Shown: positions 41,993-51,776, counted from the stretch's first letter. The stretch: 52,209 bases of DNA from Anaerolineales bacterium (GCA_016934715.1 JAFGSI010000088.1:1-52209); one strand, 5' to 3'. The notes: generated by a model not told the origin, from the letters alone. Program-made: numbers and translations.

Positions 41993-43593
41993 TGACTAAG
42001 AAACGATCCCAAAAGAAAACACCCTCGGCCAAGCAGTTAGCGCCCATCGGATTGTGGGTCTCCGGTGTCTCCATTCTGGTGACGATCTTCCTGCTGCTGG
42101 TCAAGCTGGTCATCTTTCTCGACCTCCTGTTGCTCCCCAACCAAGATCTCCTGAACCGGGCCACCTGGATCTTTTCTGGGTTGATCCCGATCGGCATCGC
42201 TGCATACGCCCTGATGAATCCGGACGGCATTTCCAGGTTCTTTGCTGGACGGCAGGCACGTCACGGAAGCAATGCTGTGATCGTTACCATTGCCTTCTTG
42301 GCCATCATCGTGGTAATCGGCGCTCTGTCGCGGATTGCCAACCAACGCTGGGACTGGACCGCCGACAAGCAGCACACCCTGGCGCCCGAAACGCTCACCG
42401 TTCTGAATGCCCTGCCCCAGCCGGTGCATGCGATCGCATTCTACACTAGCCCCACCCAGGAAGTTACCGACCTGCTGGACGATATCGTCCGGGGCAGTGA
42501 TGAAATCTTCGATTACGAGGTCGTCAACCCGGATACGAATCCCGGGCTGGCGCTCCAATACGAGGTCACGCGCGATGGAACGATCGTTCTGGTGATGGGG
42601 GAACAGCGCGAGCTGGTCGCATATCCCACCGAACAGGAGATCACCAACGCCCTCATCCGCCTGATCAACCCAGAGCAGCGTACGGTCTACTTTCTGATTG
42701 GGCATGGCGAATACGACATCAACCAGTCCGGGGAACAGGGCTATGCCAGTTTCCGCCAGGCGCTCGAGGCCAAAAATTACACCGTCCTGACCCTCAACCT
42801 GCGGGCCCTCAACCAGATCCCGGCGGATGCAAAATTGATCGTCATTGCCGGAGCCGCGCAACCGATCTCTTCTGATGAGTTGACGCTGATTGCCAGCTAC
42901 CTGGCCGGGGGCGGATCCCTGGTCGTGCTCTCTGAGCCCCCCTACTTCACCCAGACCGCCGGACTGCCCGATCCGCTGGCAGACTACCTGGCCACGGCCT
43001 GGAATATCCGCCTCAACAACGACGTGATCATCGATCCAAGTTCGAACCAACCCATCATCGCCATCTCGAATTCATACGCAACCCACGCGATCACCGAGAA
43101 TCTGCAAACCACCATGACCTATTACCCCACGGCCCGCAGCATTACGGTCACAAACGACGTGCTGGAGGTCTATGCCAGCTCGCTCGTGCAGACGATCGAT
43201 CGCTCCTGGGGCGAGACCGACATGAACTCCCTCAATTCTGGCAGCGTTGAGTTCAATGCCAACCAGGATAACCCTGGCCCGACGACAGTTGTCGTCGTCG
43301 CAGAGAACTCGGTCAGCGGCGCACGCGTGATCGTCTTTGGCGACTCTGACTTTGCCAGCGATCTGGCCTTCAGCGACTATGGGAACCGTGACATCGCCCT
43401 CAACTCCGTCGATTGGGCCGCCCAGCAGGAGAACATCATCAGCCTGACCTCCGCTGAGCCCATCGAACGCAGCCTGTTACCCATCAGCCGGAATTCCCTC
43501 CTGTTGCTCGGAGTAGCCTTCATTTGCGTAGTCCCGCTGCTGATCATCGTTGGCGGTGTCGCCTCCTGGCTGATCCGGCGCTCACAGGGGTAG
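41992..43593 (+). CDS. GldG-like ABC auxiliary protein
   Basis: A 533-residue protein. Two N-terminal membrane helices and a third near residue 100 are followed by a large extracytoplasmic domain of the ABC_transp_aux type (RWDWTADKQHTLAPETLTVLN at residues ~115-135; later YFLIGHGEYDIN, FGDSDFASD). One C-terminal helix ends the protein. The ATG at 41992 overlaps the permease stop; a GTG at 41983 is less likely, because the AAGGTGG site sits at the right distance from 41992. Confidence 0.88.
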   Translation: MTKKRSQKKTPSAKQLAPIGLWVSGVSILVTIFLLLVKLVIFLDLLLLPNQDLLNRATWIFSGLIPIGIAAYALMNPDGISRFFAGRQARHGSNAVIVTIAFLAIIVVIGALSRIANQRWDWTADKQHTLAPETLTVLNALPQPVHAIAFYTSPTQEVTDLLDDIVRGSDEIFDYEVVNPDTNPGLALQYEVTRDGTIVLVMGEQRELVAYPTEQEITNALIRLINPEQRTVYFLIGHGEYDINQSGEQGYASFRQALEAKNYTVLTLNLRALNQIPADAKLIVIAGAAQPISSDELTLIASYLAGGGSLVVLSEPPYFTQTAGLPDPLADYLATAWNIRLNNDVIIDPSSNQPIIAISNSYATHAITENLQTTMTYYPTARSITVTNDVLEVYASSLVQTIDRSWGETDMNSLNSGSVEFNANQDNPGPTTVVVVAENSVSGARVIVFGDSDFASDLAFSDYGNRDIALNSVDWAAQQENIISLTSAEPIERSLLPISRNSLLLLGVAFICVVPLLIIVGGVASWLIRRSQG

Positions 43594-43596
43594 GCC

Positions 43597-44295
43597 ATGA
43601 TCAAACGCTCTACGATTATCGTGCTGATCGTGCTGGCGATCTTGATCAGCGCCTACTTCATTGTCAAGAACCGGCCGGTCGAGCTGGAAGAACTGGAACC
43701 CTCGCCAACCGCCCTGGGCGTCAACTTCCTTGTTTCCGCCCAGGACGGGCGCCTGATCAGTATCCGCATCGAAGATACCCGATCGAACATCGTCCTGTTG
43801 CGCCGCGCTACAACCGGGTTGTGGACCCTCGTCCTGCCATCCACCTCGGCAGTTGACCAGGCTCTCGCCGGAGCCGCCGAGACCCAGATTCTGTCCCTGG
43901 CGATCGTCTCGCCGCTGGACACGATCCCCGATCTCGATGTCGTCGGCCTGACCACCCCGACCTATGTCATCGAACTCGAGTTCGACAGCGGGGTGACCCA
44001 TCTCATCCAGGTGGGCCAACCCTCGGCGACGGGCAGCGGGTATTATGTGAAACTGGACAACGATGCGGTTTACGTGGTCAGAAAAGCGGGCATCGAGGCC
44101 CTCGCCAATTTGCTTGTTGCCCCGCCCTATCCCGCGACGGCAACTCCTGCCCCGCCGACAAGTACCCCTGCCGAAGAACCTGCGACGGCTACCGTAGAAT
44201 CAATGCCTGAAGGTGCCCCAGAAGAATCTCCGACAGCCAGTGTTGAAGCAACTCCCGCTGGCACTCTTGACACGACTCCAACAGCAATACCCTGA
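43597..44295 (+). CDS. DUF4340-type membrane-anchored protein
   Basis: A 232-residue protein with one N-terminal membrane anchor (IIVLIVLAILISAYFIV). An extracytoplasmic beta-rich domain similar to DUF4340 spans ~40-170 (LRRATTGLWTLVLP, GLTTPTYVIELEF, GYYVKLDNDAVYVV). The tail is low-complexity, Pro/Thr/Glu-rich (ATPAPPTSTPAEEP). DUF4340 proteins commonly follow GldG-type genes. It starts 3 nt after the previous stop, so it belongs to the same unit. The function is unknown. Confidence 0.82.
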   Translation: MIKRSTIIVLIVLAILISAYFIVKNRPVELEELEPSPTALGVNFLVSAQDGRLISIRIEDTRSNIVLLRRATTGLWTLVLPSTSAVDQALAGAAETQILSLAIVSPLDTIPDLDVVGLTTPTYVIELEFDSGVTHLIQVGQPSATGSGYYVKLDNDAVYVVRKAGIEALANLLVAPPYPATATPAPPTSTPAEEPATATVESMPEGAPEESPTASVEATPAGTLDTTPTAIP

Positions 44296-44312
44296 TCGGG
44301 TCGTGCAAGGGG

Positions 44313-44341
44313 TTGCTTTTGCCACCAAAAAAGAGTATCCT
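44313..44341 (+). promoter_or_regulatory. Possible rpoD promoter
   Basis: TTGCTT (44313-44318), 17-nt spacer, TATCCT (44336-44341), followed by an AAGGAAAA site before the ATG at 44377. The -10 match is only fair. Confidence 0.35.
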
Positions 44342-44376
44342 GATTTCAGTAAATTATTTCAATTTAAGGAAAACGG

Positions 44377-45588
<1,212 letters not shown>

Positions 45589-45605
45589 TTCCTACTCCCA
45601 CCTGC

Positions 45606-45637
45606 AGGGACAGCCAACCGGCTGTCCCTTGCCTTTT
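45606..45637 (+). terminator. Rho-independent terminator of rpoD
   Basis: AGGGACAGCC (45606-45615) / GGCTGTCCCT (45620-45629), 10 bp with a 4-nt loop, then TGCC and a run of six T. It lies 17 nt after the rpoD stop. Confidence 0.9.
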
Positions 45638-45710
45638 TTCAAAGATCCTCCAGGGTTATCATCGCGATCAGAGGCGGAATCCGCAACCCCTCACCGGCCA
45701 GGCGATCGAT

Positions 45711-45736
45711 GGCCGCGGCGGCATGCCGCCGCGGCC
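45711..45736. repeat. 26-bp perfect palindrome
   Basis: A perfect 26-bp GC-only palindrome centred on GCATGC, with arms GGCCGCGGCGG and CCGCCGCGGCC. It lies between the rpoD terminator and the gene at 45797. It may be an operator, a methylation or restriction target, or a structural element. Confidence 0.7.
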
Positions 45737-45784
45737 GGCTTTCATCCCGATCTCTGCAGCAAGGTGGATTTCACCGGGTTTTGG

Positions 45785-45790
45785 TACAAT
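45785..45790 (+). promoter_or_regulatory. -10 box for the GT-C-like gene, leaderless
   Basis: TACAAT ends 6 nt before the ATG at 45797, and there is no Shine-Dalgarno sequence. No clear -35 box is visible at 16-18 nt spacing. Confidence 0.5.
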
Positions 45791-45796
45791 AGCCGC

Positions 45797-47242
45797 ATGA
45801 AATTAACTGCCCGGCAACTTTTTGTGATCGTTCTGTTCCTGGGCCTCTTCACCATGGCCCTGCGTCCGGTTGCTGATCCCGACTTCTGGTGGCACCTGCG
45901 CACCGGTCAATGGATCGCCGAGAACCAATCCACTCCGCGCAGCGATCCGTTCTCATATACCAACTTCGGAAAAGAATGGGTGGCTCACGAGTGGCTGTCC
46001 GAACTGGTCATCTATGGGCTGCACCAGATGGGAGGATTCGGGCTCCTGATCGTGATCTTTGCCCTGATCATCACAGTGGCGTTCGGCCTGGTCTACCTGC
46101 GCAGCGAAGGCCAGCCGTATGTCGCCGGGTTTGCCCTGCTGCTGGGGGCCCTTGCCACTGCCCCGACCTGGGGCGTGCGCCCGCAGATATTCTCTTTCCT
46201 GCTCTCCAGCCTGTTCCTGCTGTTGCTTGACCGCTTCGATGAGACCGGGAAGCACAGTCCCCTCATCCCCCTCCCCTTCCTGATGCTCCTGTGGGTCAAC
46301 CTGCACGCCGGCTTCGCCCTGGGGATCGGCCTCATCGGGGTCTACGGAGCTTCCGAATTGGTGCATCTCGTCAAAGCGCTGGTGGCCAGGTCCAGACCTG
46401 ATCAGGTGCAGGCCTTCCGGCGCGGGCTGGCCCTGGGGATCGTCATCCTGCTCAGCGGCCTGGCAGTGCTGATCAACCCCAACGGGACGCGTATGTTCAT
46501 TTACCCCTTCGAGACGCTCCACAGCCCATCCATGCAGCAATTCATTCAGGAATGGTTCTCTCCCGATTTTCACCTGCCCGAATGGCAACCGCTGGCCTGG
46601 CTGCTGGTAATCCTGATCGCTGCCGGGCTGCTCGGCCGCCAGCCGGTCCGGATTCCCCACCTGCTGCTGACCCTGATCTTCGCCTACGCGACCCTGCGCT
46701 CGATGCGCCACGTGCCCCTCTTCGCACTGGCAGCGATCCCGCTCCTCGCCGGACAGGCGGCCGGGGTCCTGCGCCCAGGGCCCCGGGTCAGGAAGGCAGC
46801 GTTGTTGCCCGGTTGGGCAGGTCCTCTCCTGCTGGCTTTTCTCCTTCTGGCAGTTGGCTTCCAGGCAACCGCAGTCCTCCAGGAACAACCTACCAGTGAA
46901 AGCGAAGCCTACCCGGTCGCGGCCGTTGACTGGATCATCACCCACCAGCCCGAAGGAAATATCTACAATACCTACGGGTGGGGCGGCTACCTGATCTGGC
47001 GGTTGTATCCAGACTACCTGGTCTACATTGACGGGCGTGCCGACCTGTACGGGGACGAGTTCATCTACGACTACCTGGAGATCTACCGTGCCGAACCCGG
47101 CTGGCAGGCGCGCCTGGAGGCCAGCGGCGTGACCCTGGCCCTGCTCGAACCCACCAGTCCGCTGGCCAATGCCATGCTGGCCTCCAGCGAATGGCAGGTC
47201 GTCTATGCAAATGACGATTCCGTCCTGCTGCAAGAAAGATGA
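45797..47242 (+). CDS. GT-C-like multi-pass membrane protein (first)
   Basis: A 481-residue protein with about ten helices. The first external loop has VADPDFWWHLRTGQWIAEN, with the acidic Asp-x-Asp of GT-C glycosyltransferases, followed by DPFSYTNFGKEWVAHEW. The C-terminal soluble part (~385-481: YNTYGWGGYLIWRLYP, YIDGRADLYGDEFI) has residues usual in this family. It is probably a lipid-linked-sugar-dependent transferase, but no acceptor can be named. The frame is open further 5' but the ATG at 45797 is taken because it follows a -10 box and begins a normal first helix. Confidence 0.75.
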   Translation: MKLTARQLFVIVLFLGLFTMALRPVADPDFWWHLRTGQWIAENQSTPRSDPFSYTNFGKEWVAHEWLSELVIYGLHQMGGFGLLIVIFALIITVAFGLVYLRSEGQPYVAGFALLLGALATAPTWGVRPQIFSFLLSSLFLLLLDRFDETGKHSPLIPLPFLMLLWVNLHAGFALGIGLIGVYGASELVHLVKALVARSRPDQVQAFRRGLALGIVILLSGLAVLINPNGTRMFIYPFETLHSPSMQQFIQEWFSPDFHLPEWQPLAWLLVILIAAGLLGRQPVRIPHLLLTLIFAYATLRSMRHVPLFALAAIPLLAGQAAGVLRPGPRVRKAALLPGWAGPLLLAFLLLAVGFQATAVLQEQPTSESEAYPVAAVDWIITHQPEGNIYNTYGWGGYLIWRLYPDYLVYIDGRADLYGDEFIYDYLEIYRAEPGWQARLEASGVTLALLEPTSPLANAMLASSEWQVVYANDDSVLLQER

Positions 47243-48777
47243 TCTCCATGACGCAGAGGCTGAACCCGGCGATGCTTTTCCTGTTCCTGGCGATCGTGCT
47301 TGGAGGCTTTGTCCGCCTGCTACCGGCGTTGCTGGCCACCCACCCGATCAACGACGGTGGGTTGTTTTACACGATGACCCGCGACCTGGCTGCCAACGGC
47401 TACCGCCTGCCCGAGACGACCTCCTACAACCAGCTCGATCTTCCCTTTGCCTATCCGCCCCTGGGGTTCTTTTTTTCCGGCCTGCTTGCCGACCTGACTG
47501 GCTGGGAACTGCTGGACATCTTCCGCATCCTGCCGGCCGTGTTCAGCCTGTTGGCCATTCCGGCCTTCTACCTGCTGGGGGAGAGCCTGCTCGATAAGAA
47601 TTGGGCCGGGATAGCGGCGCTGGTATTTGCGCTGCTGCCCCCCACCTTCGATTGGCTGATCATGGGCGGCGGGATCACCCGGGCCCTGGCCTTCCTCTTC
47701 TACCTGCTGGCCTTGCACAGGATCTATCACCTGTACACCCGCCAGGTCCAGCGGGACATCCTGTGGACCGCAGCCTTCTCGGCGCTGACGGTCCTCAGTC
47801 ATCCAGAGGCCGGGCTGCACCTGGCGGCCGGCGGAGTGACCTTCTTTCTGCTCCTGGAACGAAATCGATCTGGTGTTCGCAAGTCCCTGCTGGTTGCCGC
47901 GCTCGTACTGCTGCTGAGCGCTGCCTGGTGGCTTCCGGTCCTGGCCCGCCACGGCCTGGCACCTTTCCTGGCCGCCGGCCGGACCAGCGGGCATCAGCTC
48001 GACTCGTTCATCCAGCTGCTCACGTTCGATTTCACGAACGAAGAAGGTCCGGCCACCATCGGCACCCTGGCGCTGCTGGGGATCTTCTGGTGCCTGGCCA
48101 AGAAACAATACCTGCTTCCCATCTGGGTAGGCATTACCTTTCTCATCGAGCCACGCAGCGCCCCGCTTTATCTGGCCCCTGGTATTACCGTTCTGGCAGT
48201 CATGGCCCTCAAAGAGCTTCTTACAGCCCTCGACAGAAGAGAACAGCAGCCCGCCGAGACAGCGCAGACCCCGTTCCAAGGCCGCGCCGCCCAGATCGGT
48301 TTTGCGATCCTCATGGCCCAGTGGCTTTTCTCGGCCACAACACTGGCCCTCACGGTGAGCCAGCTGACCGTCCGTTCCGTTGACCTGGCCGCCTTCGACT
48401 GGGTCGAGGCCAATACGCCTGAAGGGAGCCGTTTCCTGGTCCTGACCGGGAACGAGCCGATGACTGACCCGGTCTCGGAGTGGTTCCCGGCCCTGACCGG
48501 CCGGACCAGCCTTGCCACGTTGCAGGGCAACGAGTGGAACGCGGCGATCGATTTCAGCCAGGTATTTGAAGCCGATCGTCTCCTCCAGGCTTGCCTGTTC
48601 CAGAGCCCAGACTGCCTGGAGACTTGGCAGACGGCAAACGCTGCGTCCCCGGACTATATTTACATGCATTCCCTCAATCAGGGACAGGCGCCTCCTTTGC
48701 AGGACATGTTGCTCGCCTGCGGGCGATACGAACCCGTCTATGCGACGGATGGTGTCATCATCCTGCTGGTCAAGTGA
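47239..48777 (+). CDS. GT-C-like multi-pass membrane protein (second)
   Basis: A 512-residue protein with about eleven helices. The first loop has HPINDGGLFYTMTRDLAANG, giving the acidic motif of GT-C enzymes, followed by LPFAYPPLGFFFSGLL. Its C-terminal soluble part contains DWVEANTPEGSRFLVLTG and FPALTGRTSLATLQG, as in PMT/ArnT-like and related transferases. It overlaps the preceding gene by ATGA, so the two likely form a functional pair. The sugar and acceptor are unknown. Confidence 0.75.
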   Translation: MISMTQRLNPAMLFLFLAIVLGGFVRLLPALLATHPINDGGLFYTMTRDLAANGYRLPETTSYNQLDLPFAYPPLGFFFSGLLADLTGWELLDIFRILPAVFSLLAIPAFYLLGESLLDKNWAGIAALVFALLPPTFDWLIMGGGITRALAFLFYLLALHRIYHLYTRQVQRDILWTAAFSALTVLSHPEAGLHLAAGGVTFFLLLERNRSGVRKSLLVAALVLLLSAAWWLPVLARHGLAPFLAAGRTSGHQLDSFIQLLTFDFTNEEGPATIGTLALLGIFWCLAKKQYLLPIWVGITFLIEPRSAPLYLAPGITVLAVMALKELLTALDRREQQPAETAQTPFQGRAAQIGFAILMAQWLFSATTLALTVSQLTVRSVDLAAFDWVEANTPEGSRFLVLTGNEPMTDPVSEWFPALTGRTSLATLQGNEWNAAIDFSQVFEADRLLQACLFQSPDCLETWQTANAASPDYIYMHSLNQGQAPPLQDMLLACGRYEPVYATDGVIILLVK

Positions 48778-48797
48778 CTTGATGTGGAAATCAAATA

Positions 48798-48818
48798 GCG
48801 CGTGTTTCAGACACGCGC
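48798..48818. terminator. Hairpin between convergent genes
   Basis: GCGCGTGT (48798-48805) / ACACGCGC (48811-48818), 8 bp with a 5-nt loop. A second small repeat, GATTGG / CCAATC, lies at 48822-48840. It sits between the stops of the GT-C-like gene and bcp. Confidence 0.55.
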
Positions 48819-48839
48819 CTCGATTGGATCCTGACCAAT

Positions 48840-49304
48840 CTACAGGGTTTGCAGAGCCGCCAGGACCTGGGTGCTGTGTTCGGCTGGTTTGACGTTCTCG
48901 AACACCCGCGCAATCCGCCCCTGGGCATCGATCAAGAAGGTCGTCCGCAGAACCCCCTCGTACTCGCGACCCATGAATTTCTTCGGCCCCCAGACGCCAT
49001 ATGCATCGGCCACTTTGTGATCGGCGTCTGACAGCAGCAGAAAGGGCAGGCCGTGCTTTTCCTTGAACTGGGCATGTGATTTGACCGAATCGGGACTGAT
49101 GCCCAGAATGATTACATCAGCATTCACGTAGGCACTGTAATCGTCCCGGAAGTTACACGCCTCGGTTGTACAGCCGGGTGTGTCATCTTTGGGATAAAAA
49201 TACAGGATCACCGGCCGGCCGCGAAAATCCGCCAGGCGGCGATCCGTACCAGATTCGTCCGGGAGGGTGAAAGCGGGGGCGGAAACACCGGCTGGGATGG
49301 ACAT
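48840..49304 (-). CDS. bcp: Peroxiredoxin (Bcp/PrxQ type)
   Basis: A 154-residue thiol peroxidase of the PrxQ class. The peroxidatic Cys45 is in DDTPGCTTEAC and the resolving Cys50 is five residues on, the usual alpha2-helix pair. Other marks are ILYFYPKD and GVLRTTFLID. It removes peroxides with electrons from thioredoxin, a usual defence in anaerobes. AGGAGCG precedes the ATG. A TATAAT on the minus strand (complement of 49340-49345) is a likely -10 box. Confidence 0.95.
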   Translation of the reverse strand: MSIPAGVSAPAFTLPDESGTDRRLADFRGRPVILYFYPKDDTPGCTTEACNFRDDYSAYVNADVIILGISPDSVKSHAQFKEKHGLPFLLLSDADHKVADAYGVWGPKKFMGREYEGVLRTTFLIDAQGRIARVFENVKPAEHSTQVLAALQTL

Positions 49305-49371
49305 GCTCGCTCCTAATGAATCGGATAATCTCTGGCCGAATTATATATTAGGATGACCATCCTGACCACCC

Positions 49372-49407
49372 TGAAAAAAGTGACGGTTTGAACCGTCACT
49401 TTTTTCA
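49372..49407. terminator. Bidirectional Rho-independent terminator
   Basis: A perfect 17-bp stem, TGAAAAAAGTGACGGTT (49372-49388) / AACCGTCACTTTTTTCA (49391-49407), with a 2-nt gap. The A and T runs are part of the stem. It ends the response regulator message on the minus strand and insulates bcp. Confidence 0.9.
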
Positions 49408-49414
49408 AAAGAGA

Positions 49415-49780
49415 TCAGATCACACCGATCCGTTGGAGGGCTGTCTCAAGCGTATCGGGCATCACCGGTTTGATGACCAGGGCGTTCGCACCGCCATCCT
49501 GAACCCGCTTGGCAGTCTCGGGTTGGTCATCAGAAGTGACGATCACGACCGGCACATTCATCAGACGCGGTTCACGCCGCAGATAGGAAAGGACTTCAAA
49601 ACCATCCACCCCGGGCATGTTGATATCCAGAAAAACCAGGTCAGGAACACCGGATTGCAAGATCGACATGGCGGCACCAGGACCCAGGGCGATCCGGGCA
49701 TCGATGTCCCATAATTGCAGGATCTGGGCTAAAGCCTCGGCCGTCTGGCGATTGTCGTCGATGACGAGCGCAAAAGTCAT
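49415..49780 (-). CDS. Single-domain response regulator (REC)
   Basis: A 121-residue receiver domain without an output domain. Acidic pocket D8/D9, phosphorylated D52 in LVFLDINMPG, T82 in VTSDD and K104 in IKPV are all present. No histidine kinase gene is in the window. It starts 1 nt after the moeA stop, with its GGAGGAG site inside the end of moeA, so the two are co-transcribed and translationally coupled. This is an unusual pairing. Confidence 0.92.
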   Translation of the reverse strand: MTFALVIDDNRQTAEALAQILQLWDIDARIALGPGAAMSILQSGVPDLVFLDINMPGVDGFEVLSYLRREPRLMNVPVVIVTSDDQPETAKRVQDGGANALVIKPVMPDTLETALQRIGVI

Positions 49781-49781
49781 T

Positions 49782-51776
49782 TCACTCCTCCATAATGATT
49801 TTACCCATTCGAGCGACTTCGTAACCCGGCATCCCTAGGACGGCCTTACGAAAGCTCTGACCGCGAATGACCTCGAACAGAGGCCCGAGCAGCGCACTTT
49901 CAGCGTAGACCAGCGGGATGACCAGATCGTAGCGTTCCTTGAAAAGTGGCACGAAATCCAGGTCCAGCGCCCGGGCAGCGGCTGCGATCCCCAGACCACA
50001 GTCTGCTCTTCCCGAGGCGACCGCGGCGGCAACACCCAGATGGGTATATTCTTCCTGATTGTACCCTTGAATGGCCTCCCCAGGAATACCCCTTAAGGTC
50101 AGGTGGTAATCGAACAGGACCCGGGTTCCCGCCCCGCGCTGCCGGTTGACATACCGAACTCCGGGCCGACCGAGGTCCTCCAGGCCGCACAACCTCAGCG
50201 GATTGCCCTTGCGCACCAGCAGTCCTTGCTGGCGGTCGACCAGGGTCACCAGCCTGACCGGAATTCCAGGGAGGTAGCGATTGAGATACGGCAGGTTGTA
50301 CTCACCGGTCTCGGGGTCAAGCAGGTGTGACCCTGCCAGATGAGCCTCACCACGCTGCAAAGCGATTAAGCCAGCCTGTGAACCGACATTGGCCGAAACC
50401 AGCCGCCGGTCGCGTTCGGCCAGGAATTGGGCCAGCAGGTCGAGGGTCATATCGTGCGAACCGATGCAGAAGATCGTCCGGATCAGGTCGGCGCGGGGGA
50501 TATACAGGTGTACGTCAACCTCCGCCCCAGCCGCCGCGCCCTGGATCCCGCGCGGCAGGACCACCAGCCCGTCGGCCCGCACCAGCGACGAAATGATTCC
50601 CGCCCCGCGCGCCAACGGGGCGGCCAGGATCTTTTCGCCCACCTGCCCCACCGCCACCCGGATATAATCGTCGTCCCCGCCTGGGGAGGTGATCTTGCGC
50701 GTCAGGCAGGCCGGTTCAACGGGGAGTTCTCTTGGACGGCGCCCCTGCCAACAGGCCAGCAGCGGCTCGACGAACAATTCAGCGGTAAGAGCTGATGAGA
50801 CCGGGTAGCCGGGAACCCCGACGATCGGGACAGAGGCGCTGCGAGGCGGTCGTTTCGTCGCCGTTCGTTGACTCCGCTCCGGACGGCTCCTCGCAATGAC
50901 ACCCAGGATCACCGGATGGCCTGGGCGGACAGCCACACCGTGCACAAGCAGGGTGCCCAGTTGCTCGACCACCCGGGCCGAGAAGTCCTCCGCCCCTGCC
51001 GAGGATCCCGCTCCCAGCAGGACCAGGTCGTGGTCGCGGGTGGCCTCCTCGACCCGCATGCAGATCGCATCGAAATCATCCGGGGTGACCGGAAAACGGG
51101 TCGCTTCAGCCCCCCAGGCCGTTACTTGTGCCGCCAGGACCATGGAGTTGAATTCGAGGATGTCGCCCGGACGCGGGTCGCTGCCAATCGGGACCAGTTC
51201 CGAGCCGGTCGGCAGGATCGCCACGCGCGGCCTGCGGGCAACGTTGATTGCAGCATGGCCAGCAGCAGCGATCGCCCCCAGATCTACCGGGCGCAGGACA
51301 TGGCCGGCCGGCAGGACCAGCTGGGTTGCGACCATGTCCTCGCCCAGCGGCCGGACGTGGCTCCAGGGCGTCACCGCGGCCCGGATGCGAATCAAGGCCG
51401 GCGAACGTATGTCACCACTGTGCTGCCCCGTCGCGTCGAGCGCCTCCGTGTTCTCGATCATGATCACGGCATCAAAGCCCTCCGGGAGCGGATCGCCAGT
51501 ATCCACATAGGTGAAATGCTCGAGCACCAGGGGGGCGCCGGGCTCGGCCCCAACCGTGTCCGCCGCCCGGACAGCGAAACCGTCCATGGCGGAGGCGTGG
51601 TAATTCGGCGAGGAGACTTTCGCCCAGACCGGTTCAGCCAGAACACGGTTGAGGGCGGTCTCGCTGAGCGGGATCGTCTCGCTACCCAGTCGCCCCCACA
51701 ACCCGGCTTGTTCCAGGGCAGACTGCAGGCGAGCGTGGGCTTCGGGGAGCGGAATGTCACGCAGATATACCGACAT
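49782..51776 (-). CDS. moeA: MoeA - periplasmic-binding-protein-like fusion (molybdopterin molybdotransferase)
   Basis: A 664-residue fusion. Residues 1-~410 are MoeA (YHASAMDGFAVRAADTV, the DTGDPLPEGFDAVIMIE motif, ILPTGSELVPIG, GAGSSAGAEDF, GVPGYPVSS), which inserts molybdate or tungstate into molybdopterin. Residues ~445-664 are a LysR/ModE-type substrate-binding domain (PBP-like: GSHDMTLDLL, ANVGSQAGLIAL, RQRGAGTRVLFDY), which may sense an oxyanion or molybdopterin-related ligand. Within the MoeA part, residues ~293-312 are an Arg-rich insertion that comes from a palindromic DNA repeat. The start at 51776 fits the MoeA N-terminus and follows a TATAAT at 7 nt. Confidence 0.93.
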   Translation of the reverse strand: MSVYLRDIPLPEAHARLQSALEQAGLWGRLGSETIPLSETALNRVLAEPVWAKVSSPNYHASAMDGFAVRAADTVGAEPGAPLVLEHFTYVDTGDPLPEGFDAVIMIENTEALDATGQHSGDIRSPALIRIRAAVTPWSHVRPLGEDMVATQLVLPAGHVLRPVDLGAIAAAGHAAINVARRPRVAILPTGSELVPIGSDPRPGDILEFNSMVLAAQVTAWGAEATRFPVTPDDFDAICMRVEEATRDHDLVLLGAGSSAGAEDFSARVVEQLGTLLVHGVAVRPGHPVILGVIARSRPERSQRTATKRPPRSASVPIVGVPGYPVSSALTAELFVEPLLACWQGRRPRELPVEPACLTRKITSPGGDDDYIRVAVGQVGEKILAAPLARGAGIISSLVRADGLVVLPRGIQGAAAGAEVDVHLYIPRADLIRTIFCIGSHDMTLDLLAQFLAERDRRLVSANVGSQAGLIALQRGEAHLAGSHLLDPETGEYNLPYLNRYLPGIPVRLVTLVDRQQGLLVRKGNPLRLCGLEDLGRPGVRYVNRQRGAGTRVLFDYHLTLRGIPGEAIQGYNQEEYTHLGVAAAVASGRADCGLGIAAAARALDLDFVPLFKERYDLVIPLVYAESALLGPLFEVIRGQSFRKAVLGMPGYEVARMGKIIMEE
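50836..50900. repeat. Palindromic interspersed repeat inserted in frame in moeA
   Basis: Read on the minus strand, the element starts GTCATTGCGAGGAGC and continues to GCGACGAAACGACC and CCTCGC. GCGAGG (50841-50846) and CCTCGC (50889-50894) are inverted ends. Inside, GCCGTTCG (50860-50867) pairs with CGGACGGC (50880-50887). It matches, as I remember it, the common bacterial GTCATTGCGAGGAGC...GCGACGAAGCAATC repeat type. It adds about 18-20 residues to MoeA without a frameshift. Confidence 0.7.

Noticed and set aside
45953-47233. Open frame of 426 codons antisense to the first GT-C-like gene
   Set aside because: The translation is Gln/Glu/Gly-rich with no domain, as expected from the complement of a hydrophobic protein.
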